Positions 6,375 to 11,981 of a stretch of DNA of 11,981 bases are shown here, in pieces. Below the pieces are notes generated by a model, which had not been told where the DNA came from, did no database searches, and saw nothing but the letters and a program-made list of their open reading frames with translations. How positions within the stretch are numbered: position 1 is the first letter of the stretch; each line of letters opens with the position of its first letter. A program made the position numbers and the translations under genes. This stretch comes from an uncultured Bacteroidota bacterium (GTDB lineage: Bacteria; Bacteroidota; Bacteroidia; Chitinophagales; Chitinophagaceae). Where the stretch lies: assembly GCA_903933765.1 (NCBI GenBank), contig CAIZLI010000046.1:1-11981 (forward strand), in the 5' to 3' direction.

Positions 6375-7129
6375 GCTTAGCCATACTAAGTCTATGTATC
6401 AGCAGTGCTGCATTAGCACAAAGGGATGAAGTGTTTCGTCCTAACCATGACGAATTGCCTTATTATTTTGGCATTAGTGTCGGATTAGCTAATCATTACA
6501 TGAACTTTAATCGAATTAATAACTTTTTAACTTCAAATAGTGCCTCCCAAAATCAACTCAGTATTATTGAAATTAATTCAATCAATAAAACACATTATAA
6601 TCTAGGACTTTCAGCTTCATATAAACTTGCTAATAATTTAATTCTAAAAACAAACCCAAATTTTTTAATTGGAGGCAATAAAAGTTTTTATTTTAAAATA
6701 AAAAAAACCGAAGATACAAAACAAGAATTTATAATCCCTTCAAGTACTGTTCAATTTCCAGTAGGTATTAAATTTCAGTCGGATAGGTACAATGGTTTTA
6801 AGCGTATTGATTTTATGCGACATTATTTAATCTTAGGTGGGAAAATTGATTTTGATTTAAGTAATCTTGGAAAAAGTAATGGGATAATCCCTGATATAAG
6901 TGATTTTCGATCTGAACTTAGCAAAGTATATCCTGTTGTAATTAAAAATACGGACTGGGGCGCAGAAATTGGTGTGGGACTTAGCTTTTATTTAAGGTAC
7001 GTAACTGTTTCTCCTGAAGTTAAATTTAGTTACGGATTAAGAAACTTAAAGAAGAATGATATTTTAGTATCTAATATTGATAAAATAAGTTCCAACTTTG
7101 TCTATTTCACACTACATATAGAAAGATAA
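6347..7129 (+). CDS. porT: PorT-like outer-membrane beta-barrel protein of type IX secretion
   Basis: Predicted outer-membrane barrel of the PorT/SprT family, needed for type IX protein secretion and, in some species, gliding. The N-terminus has a signal peptide: basic MQYLLRNK, a hydrophobic core, and a likely cut after ALA at 22-24. The mature part begins with the family-like stretch LPYYFGISVGLANHYMNF (37-54) and continues as alternating amphipathic strands. The C-terminal region WGAEIGVGLSFYL (204-216) and VSPEVKFSYGLRN (221-233) resembles PorT best. The gene starts inside menG (28-bp overlap, different frame), which suggests coupled translation. A menG-porT neighbourhood is familiar in Bacteroidota. 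No nearer start is available, since the next Met is residue 52, past the signal peptide. Its DNA is much poorer in GC than its neighbours, for example 11 of 60 bases at 6661-6720. Other type IX genes are not in the window. Confidence 0.82.
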   Translation: MQYLLRNKIGLAILSLCISSAALAQRDEVFRPNHDELPYYFGISVGLANHYMNFNRINNFLTSNSASQNQLSIIEINSINKTHYNLGLSASYKLANNLILKTNPNFLIGGNKSFYFKIKKTEDTKQEFIIPSSTVQFPVGIKFQSDRYNGFKRIDFMRHYLILGGKIDFDLSNLGKSNGIIPDISDFRSELSKVYPVVIKNTDWGAEIGVGLSFYLRYVTVSPEVKFSYGLRNLKKNDILVSNIDKISSNFVYFTLHIER

Positions 7130-7142
7130 AAATTAAAATTTT

Positions 7143-8483
7143 ATGCCAAACTACTTAATCAAAAATACCACCATTGTCAATGAAGGTCGTCGCTTTATAG
7201 GTGATGTTTTAATAAAGGATGGAAGGATAGAAAAAATAGCGAGTAGCATAGATGCAAATTTTGCAGTGGAAGAAATAGATGGCACAGGTCAATTTCTCTT
7301 ACCAGGTGCGATAGACGATCAAGTGCATTTTAGAGAACCAGGCTTGACCCATAAAGCCAATATTTATACCGAAGCAAAGGCAGCTGTAGCGGGCGGCACG
7401 ACTAGTTTTATGGAAATGCCCAATACCAATCCACCCGTATTTACACAGGAACTACTAGAAGATAAATATCAAATTGCAGCAGCAAACGCCCTGGCGAACT
7501 ATTCTTTTTTCATGGGCACTTCTCAAGACAATGTAGAAGAGATTTTAAAAACCAATGCAAAGAAGAATGAGGTTTGTGGTGTGAAGATATTCATGGGATC
7601 CTCTACTGGCAATTTATTAGTTGATAACCCAATTGTTTTAGAGCGCATTTTTGAAGGCTCTGAATTATTGATTGCGACACACTGCGAGGAAGAAGCCATC
7701 ATTAAAAAGAATAAAGCCAATTTAGAAGCAAGGAAAACTATTTTAGAACCAAGCGACCATCCAATCATCAGAGATGTAGATGCTTGTTTTGAATCTTCTT
7801 TCAAAGCCATCCAATTAGCGAAAAAATTTGATACAAGATTGCACATATTACATATTAGTACTGCAAAAGAATTACAATTATTCTCCAACCTTAAACCTTT
7901 GGCAGAAAAACGTATTACTGCAGAAGTTTGTGTACATCATTTACATTTTACAGCAGACGATTATGCAGCAAAAGGCAATTTAATCAAATGCAACCCAGCC
8001 ATTAAGTCAGCAGAAAATAGAACTGCATTATGGGAGGGTTTATTGAATGACCAACTAGATATTATTGCGACAGATCATGCGCCGCATACCTGGGCCGAAA
8101 AACAAGAAGACTATGTACATGCGCATGCTGGATTGCCTTTGGTTCAACATGGCATGATGTTGATGTTAAAATATGTACATGAAGGGAAATTGAGCATGGA
8201 AAAAATGGTAGAAAAAATGAGTCATGCCGTAGCCACTTGTTTTCAAATTAAAGAAAGAGGTTTCATTAGAGAAGGTTATCATGCAGACTTAGTGCTCGTA
8301 AAGGCATTGCCTTATACAGTGACTAAAGAAAATATTTTATACAAATGCGGATGGAGTCCATTTGAGGGGACCGAATTTCCTTATAGCATTCAATCTACTT
8401 TTGTCAATGGACACCTTGTTTATCATCAAGGACAGTTCAATGAAGCACAAAAAGGAAGCAGAATGCAGTTTACAAGAAGTTAA
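7143..8483 (+). CDS. pyrC: Dihydroorotase (class I-like, Bacteroidota type)
   Basis: Interconverts N-carbamoyl-L-aspartate and dihydroorotate, step three of pyrimidine synthesis, in the cytoplasm. It is an amidohydrolase-superfamily TIM barrel of 446 residues. Visible site features are REPG (64-67), the likely carboxylated lysine K148 in CGVKIF, H180 in ATHCEEE, H237 in HILHIST, and the catalytic aspartate D311 in IATDHAPH. The first histidine of the usual HxH metal motif is replaced by Q60 (DDQVHFREPG). I recall the same wording from other Bacteroidota dihydroorotases, so this is probably a lineage feature and not decay. It starts 13 bp after porT, and its stop abuts the next ATG (TAAATG), so the two genes are surely cotranscribed. 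Some related amidohydrolases such as hydantoinase or allantoinase are similar, but the FREPGLTHK and MEMPNTNPP stretches favour dihydroorotase. Confidence 0.9.
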   Translation: MPNYLIKNTTIVNEGRRFIGDVLIKDGRIEKIASSIDANFAVEEIDGTGQFLLPGAIDDQVHFREPGLTHKANIYTEAKAAVAGGTTSFMEMPNTNPPVFTQELLEDKYQIAAANALANYSFFMGTSQDNVEEILKTNAKKNEVCGVKIFMGSSTGNLLVDNPIVLERIFEGSELLIATHCEEEAIIKKNKANLEARKTILEPSDHPIIRDVDACFESSFKAIQLAKKFDTRLHILHISTAKELQLFSNLKPLAEKRITAEVCVHHLHFTADDYAAKGNLIKCNPAIKSAENRTALWEGLLNDQLDIIATDHAPHTWAEKQEDYVHAHAGLPLVQHGMMLMLKYVHEGKLSMEKMVEKMSHAVATCFQIKERGFIREGYHADLVLVKALPYTVTKENILYKCGWSPFEGTEFPYSIQSTFVNGHLVYHQGQFNEAQKGSRMQFTRS

Positions 8484-9803
8484 ATGCAGGTAGATAAAAC
8501 CACCATACTCGATATTGGATTATTGGATCACAATGAATCTAAAGGACTAGCTAGTCATTTAGATTTTTGTAAAACAAATGGTGGTAAAGCGCACTGGATG
8601 CAGCTCATCACAGCACCATTAGCTTCCAAGTATGCTATTGAATCTAGGCAATCTGCCTTAGGAATTTTTATTTCTGAGAAAGCTTTTTTAGACCAGATGA
8701 AAATTTCCAATGGAACATGTTTGGTCATTGATCAATTTTATGGAACTGGCTTTTCACAGATTCCAAAACACATTAGTTTTACCGGTGCCTATTTGTATCA
8801 ATTTTGGAATAAAACAGATTATGCTATAATTGCTTATTCTGTTCAGCACTTATTGAATTTTGTTCAATCATTAGATCAGTGGCTAAAAGTGTTTGAGGGG
8901 TATACCCATAATATTGCACTCAATGCTTTAATTAAACCCATCAAACAAGGAATCGCCAATTTAGATTGTCTAAAAATTAATAGCAAAAATTTAAAAAATG
9001 ATCCTCAAGCTATATTGGAATTAGGTTACTTTTTTTATTACCAATATAAAACACAGGTCAAAAATTTACAAGCCCACTTTTATGTGTTAGACGCCTATTA
9101 TAGTATGGCTACTGCAATACAGGAATACCATTTTATTTTTCCAGAATGGGTGGATCAACCTACGCCTGTGATTGAATTTGAAGGCGCAGTACATCCACTT
9201 GTAACCAATGCAGTTGGGAATGATTTAAGCTTAAATGACCAGGCAGGTTTTTTATTTTTAACTGGCGCAAACATGGCCGGTAAAAGTACTTTTATTAAAA
9301 CAGTTGGACTATTGACCTACCTCGCACATATTGGGATGGGTGTGCCAGCAAAAAAATGTAAGCTTAGTATTTTTGATGGATTAATCACCAATCTAACCAC
9401 TGCCGACAATGTGCTCAAAGGAGAAAGTTATTTCTTTAATGAAGTGCAACGCATTAAGCATACTTTAACGCAGGTGATGGATGGAAAAAAATATGTAGTC
9501 CTCATAGATGAATTATTTAAAGGGACCAATATCATTGATGCGATGAAGTGTAGTACAAAAGTGATTGAAGGTTTACAAGCCTTAAAACAATCCTTGTGTA
9601 TTTTATCTACTCATTTATATGAAATCAGCGAACCGTTGAAAGCCTATCCACATATACAATTTTGTTATTTTGAAACCACTGTCATTGACAAAACTTTGCT
9701 ATTTAATTACACCTTGAAAAAAGGGGTAAGCCAGGATAGACTTGGTTATCTTATTTTAGAAAGAGAGGGCGTTGTGGATTTAATTGAACGTATTAATACT
9801 TAA
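8484..9803 (+). CDS. Stand-alone MutS-like ATPase lacking the mismatch-recognition domain
   Basis: A 439-residue protein whose C-terminal half is a MutS-type ABC ATPase. It has Walker A GANMAGKST (261-269), a MutS-style loop TADNVLKGESYFFNE (306-320), Walker B with D342-E343 in VVLIDELFKGT, and the switch histidine H377 in STHLYE. Residues 1-235 are helix-rich and resemble the MutS core and lever region (domain III). The N-terminal mismatch-reading and connector domains of full-length MutS (about 850 residues) are absent. No Smr nuclease domain, signal peptide or clear membrane segment is present. ATP-driven DNA-structure binding is therefore likely, but classical mismatch repair is not implied. 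The start codon touches the dihydroorotase stop, and yifB follows after 36 bp. The gene appears intact, with normal composition for the window. Its biological role is unknown. Confidence 0.85.
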   Translation: MQVDKTTILDIGLLDHNESKGLASHLDFCKTNGGKAHWMQLITAPLASKYAIESRQSALGIFISEKAFLDQMKISNGTCLVIDQFYGTGFSQIPKHISFTGAYLYQFWNKTDYAIIAYSVQHLLNFVQSLDQWLKVFEGYTHNIALNALIKPIKQGIANLDCLKINSKNLKNDPQAILELGYFFYYQYKTQVKNLQAHFYVLDAYYSMATAIQEYHFIFPEWVDQPTPVIEFEGAVHPLVTNAVGNDLSLNDQAGFLFLTGANMAGKSTFIKTVGLLTYLAHIGMGVPAKKCKLSIFDGLITNLTTADNVLKGESYFFNEVQRIKHTLTQVMDGKKYVVLIDELFKGTNIIDAMKCSTKVIEGLQALKQSLCILSTHLYEISEPLKAYPHIQFCYFETTVIDKTLLFNYTLKKGVSQDRLGYLILEREGVVDLIERINT

Positions 9804-9839
9804 ATACGGTTTCAATTATTTGCTATTTTTCAAAGAAAC

Positions 9840-11381
9840 ATGCTCGTTAAAACAAGAGGTGCTTCCTTATATGGAATGGACGCCATCGGCATACAAGTAG
9901 AAGTCAATGTGAGTATGGGTCAGGGCTATTGTATCGTTGGACTCCCTGATACCGCCGTCAAAGAAAGTTTACATCGCACAGAAATTGCCATCAAGGCCAA
10001 TGGGTTTCAGATGCCGAGAACAAAACTGGTCATCAACCTAGCCCCTGCTGATATCAAAAAAACAGGACCTGCTTTTGATCTTCCTATTGCCATTGGTATC
10101 CTTGCTGCATCGGATCAAATTATCAATTCAACCGTTTTATCAGATTACTTAATGATGGGTGAGCTTAGTCTAAATGGCGCACTCCAGCCAATCAAAGGGG
10201 TACTTGCTATGGCGATCTATGCAAAAGAAGCTGGATTAGCGGGATTGATTATTCCTTCCATTAACGCTGCCGAAGCGTCTTTGATTGAGGGGCTTAAAGT
10301 GTATGCATTTGATCACCTCACCGAAGTCACCCATTTTTGTAATCATCCTGAATCTTATACTCCTTTTGAACAAATTGATGCGGATAAGGAAACACCAATC
10401 AGTTATCCGCTTGACTTTGCTTTTATCAAGGGACAGCTACAAGCAAAAAGAGCCATTGAAATTGCTGCTGCAGGAGGACATAATTTGATTATGGTTGGAC
10501 CACCAGGTGCAGGAAAAACATTGCTTGCAAAAACGAGTATTAGTATCCTGCCAGAAATGAGTCATGCAGAAACATTGGAGACAAGTAAAGTGTATAGCTT
10601 GCTGGGTAAGCTCTCACCCAAGGCTGGACTGATGCAAACCCGTCCATTTAGAAATCCACATCACTCTTTATCAGCCATTGCCTTAGTGGGTGGCGGATCC
10701 ATACCACAACCTGGTGAAATTTCGATGGCACATAATGGTGTTTTATTTTTAGATGAGTTGCCAGAATTTAGCAGGGCTGCCATAGAAATTTTACGACAAC
10801 CTATGGAAGCAGGATTTGTGAGCATTTCAAGATCGAGACAAACTGTTGAGTTTCCAAGTCGGTTTATGCTTTTTGCTTCTATGAATCCCTGCCCTTGCGG
10901 GTATTTTAATCATCCTCAAAAAGCATGTACATGTAGTCCAAGTAGTGTTGGAAAATACCTACACAAAATTTCAGGACCATTACTTGACAGGATTGATTTA
11001 CAAATTGAAGTGGTCCCTGTATCCTATGAAGAACTAACAAGCAATAGCATTATAGAAAACTCATTGACCATTCGCAACAGGGTACAAAAAGCAAGAGCTA
11101 TTCAATTAAATCGATATGCAAAGCGGTTAGGCATCAACACAAATGCACAAATGCAATCTTATGAATTAAAAGCATGGGCGCAATTAGATGATGCATCTGC
11201 TCAATTATTAAAGATGGCTATGGAGCAATTTCATCTGAGTGCAAGAGCCTATGATCGAATCATTAAAGTTGCTAGAACGATCGCAGATTTAGATGGGTCA
11301 AAAGAGATTCAAAATCAACATATTAGTGAATCAATTCAATACAGGACATTGGACCGTGCTGGCTGGGGACAGGCTTTTTGA
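9840..11381 (+). CDS. yifB: YifB/ComM-family Mg-chelatase-like AAA+ ATPase
   Basis: A 513-residue AAA+ protein. The N-terminal Lon-C-like (ChlI) domain covers about 1-165, with AIGIQVEVNVSMGQG and VGLPDTAVKES. The AAA+ core has Walker A GPPGAGKT (220-227), the characteristic FRNPHHSLS (270-278) with GEISMAHNGVLFLDE (Walker B D305-E306), and a likely arginine finger R384 in LLDRIDL. A four-cysteine cluster (C351, C353, C363, C365) follows SMNP and probably binds zinc. The C-terminal helical domain covers about 405-510 (SARAYDRIIKVARTIADL). In Proteobacteria the ComM member is a branch-migration helicase for natural transformation; the role in Bacteroidota is unproven. It is the last gene of the rightward cluster, stopping 7 bp short of the convergent CoA-binding gene, with no terminator between them. 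Confidence 0.93.
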   Translation: MLVKTRGASLYGMDAIGIQVEVNVSMGQGYCIVGLPDTAVKESLHRTEIAIKANGFQMPRTKLVINLAPADIKKTGPAFDLPIAIGILAASDQIINSTVLSDYLMMGELSLNGALQPIKGVLAMAIYAKEAGLAGLIIPSINAAEASLIEGLKVYAFDHLTEVTHFCNHPESYTPFEQIDADKETPISYPLDFAFIKGQLQAKRAIEIAAAGGHNLIMVGPPGAGKTLLAKTSISILPEMSHAETLETSKVYSLLGKLSPKAGLMQTRPFRNPHHSLSAIALVGGGSIPQPGEISMAHNGVLFLDELPEFSRAAIEILRQPMEAGFVSISRSRQTVEFPSRFMLFASMNPCPCGYFNHPQKACTCSPSSVGKYLHKISGPLLDRIDLQIEVVPVSYEELTSNSIIENSLTIRNRVQKARAIQLNRYAKRLGINTNAQMQSYELKAWAQLDDASAQLLKMAMEQFHLSARAYDRIIKVARTIADLDGSKEIQNQHISESIQYRTLDRAGWGQAF

Positions 11382-11388
11382 TATTCCC

Positions 11389-11754
11389 TTAATATTGACC
11401 AGTCGTTAACATTACTAATGTACAAGCTTCAATTGTTTCAATATTAGCGGCGCGCGCTAGTTGAACCAATGTAGGATTTTCAGTGCCTGGATTGAAAATA
11501 ATACGCTGAGGCTTTAATGCAATAATTTGATTGTAATATGCTTCTTGCGCAGTAGGGCCTAAATACAAAGTCAAAGTGGTGATGGAGCCTGGAATTGGCC
11601 ATTCTTGCTCAATTTGCAGTGATTGGATCATCCCTTTTTTAATCCCACAGGGATAAATAGCATGACCTTTTTCTAATAACATGACAGTGGCCATATAACT
11701 ATATCTTTCTGGATTGGGCGATGCCCCTAAAACCATGGTAATATTTGATTGCAT
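11389..11754 (-). CDS. CoA-binding domain protein (YccU-like, Rossmann fold)
   Basis: A 121-residue single-domain protein of the CoA_binding_2 family. Its fold is shared with the nucleotide-binding domain of succinyl-CoA synthetase. The nucleotide loop is VLGASPNPERYSYMA (8-22). The family's second and third signatures appear as FNPGTENP (87-94) and IEACTLVML (108-116). The length is normal for the family and no other domain is attached. The biochemical role of these small proteins is not established, so none is proposed. It is transcribed leftward from an AT-rich divergent region shared with the histone-like gene. A perfect TAnnTTTG element ends 4 nt before its ATG. It converges with yifB. 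Confidence 0.86.
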   Translation of the reverse strand: MQSNITMVLGASPNPERYSYMATVMLLEKGHAIYPCGIKKGMIQSLQIEQEWPIPGSITTLTLYLGPTAQEAYYNQIIALKPQRIIFNPGTENPTLVQLARAANIETIEACTLVMLTTGQY

Positions 11755-11758
11755 AAAA

Positions 11759-11766
11759 CAAATTTA
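11759..11766 (-). promoter_or_regulatory. Candidate -7 element for the CoA-binding protein gene
   Basis: On the minus strand this reads TAAATTTG, a perfect TAnnTTTG match ending 4 nt before the ATG at 11754. This is the same spacing as in front of menG. No good TTG is seen 19-21 bp upstream. Transcription from here would give a leaderless or nearly leaderless mRNA. The region is very AT-rich, so a chance match is possible. Confidence 0.4.
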
Positions 11767-11794
11767 TTATTAAAAAATTAAAACTGTTTTTATT

Positions 11795-11821
11795 TTGTTA
11801 CAATAAAAGAATGTAATTTTA
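11795..11821 (+). promoter_or_regulatory. Weak promoter candidate for the histone-like gene
   Basis: TTG (11795-11797) and TAATTTTA (11814-11821, one mismatch to TAnnTTTG) are 16 bp apart, shorter than the usual 19-21. The following 34-nt leader to the ATG at 11856 is A-rich, as is common for well-translated Bacteroidota mRNAs without a Shine-Dalgarno site. This is a low-confidence pattern call in very AT-rich DNA. Confidence 0.22.
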
Positions 11822-11855
11822 TAAAAATCAAAAATCCTTAAAAAAACATACGTTT

Positions 11856-11981
11856 ATGGCAAGCAAGAAAAAAGCAAAAGCAAAGAAAGCAGTAGCAAAA
11901 AAAGCAGTCGCTAAGAAGGCACCTGCTAAAAAGAAAGCAGCTCCTAAAAAAGTAGTAGCAAAGAAAGCAAAAGCAAAAAAA
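11856..11981 (+). CDS. Lys/Ala-rich histone H1-like DNA-binding protein (5' part, cut by window edge)
   Basis: The first 42 codons of an open frame that runs off the window: MASKKKAKAKKAVAKK, then more Lys-Ala units with occasional Pro and Val (KKAPAKKK, KKVVAKK). Apart from the start Met and one Ser, every visible residue is Lys, Ala, Val or Pro. This matches the unstructured basic tails of bacterial histone H1-like proteins, which bind and compact DNA in the nucleoid. Because only a tail-like segment is visible, a Lys/Ala-rich extension on another protein (for example a ribosomal or DNA-binding domain further on) cannot be excluded. The ATG at 11856 is the first in frame and follows an A-rich leader. 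The gene is divergent from the CoA-binding gene across 101 bp of very AT-rich DNA. Confidence 0.7.
   Translation, partial: MASKKKAKAKKAVAKKAVAKKAPAKKKAAPKKVVAKKAKAKK

Noticed and set aside
7317..7332. Decayed (inactive) dihydroorotase because of the missing first His
   Set aside because: The frame is intact, all other ligands are present, and I recall the same Gln in Bacteroidota homologues. The pseudogene reading was therefore dropped.
8484..9803. Truncated fragment of a full-length mutS
   Set aside because: The gene has its own start abutting the upstream stop and a complete ATPase. The preceding DNA codes for an unrelated intact gene, so it is a short family member and not a broken mutS.

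Overview
The window looks like a piece of an AT-rich Bacteroidota chromosome, most probably from the family Chitinophagaceae or a close relative. Four things point there. The gene set combines a PorT-type type IX secretion barrel, a menaquinone methyltransferase, a bacillithiol enzyme and a dihydroorotase with the sequence style of that phylum. Shine-Dalgarno sites are not apparent. TAnnTTTG-type promoter elements sit in front of some genes. The phylum call is firm; the family call is inference. Almost everything is ordinary chromosomal coding sequence, and I see no prophage, insertion sequence, CRISPR array, tRNA or rRNA.

Layout. Positions 1-222 are non-coding: a perfectly symmetrical terminator, then two tandem 69-nt hairpin repeats whose eight sequence differences all form four matched pair changes. 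Next comes a leftward secreted M28 metallopeptidase (223-1599), divergent from bshA for bacillithiol synthesis (1691-2827). bshA converges on a leftward class III aminotransferase (2869-4062). Only 34 bp beyond its start, a gamma-type carbonic anhydrase runs rightward (4097-4639) and converges with leftward rsgA (4656-5582).

From 5631 to 11381 five rightward genes form a probable operon: menG (menaquinone synthesis), porT (type IX secretion), a dihydroorotase (pyrimidine synthesis), a stand-alone MutS-type ATPase and a YifB/ComM AAA+ ATPase. The first four are joined by an overlap, a 13-bp gap and a zero-base junction; the last follows a 36-bp gap. The functions are unrelated, so this looks like a growth-linked housekeeping cluster, not a pathway. 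A small leftward CoA-binding-fold protein (11389-11754) converges on yifB. The window ends inside a rightward Lys/Ala-rich histone H1-like gene (11856 to the edge).

No clearly new multi-gene system is present. The best candidate for something undescribed is the pair of covarying hairpins at 54-209. Secondary points are two perfect TAnnTTTG elements exactly 4 nt from a start codon, which suggests leaderless mRNAs, and the uncharacterised MutS-like protein.
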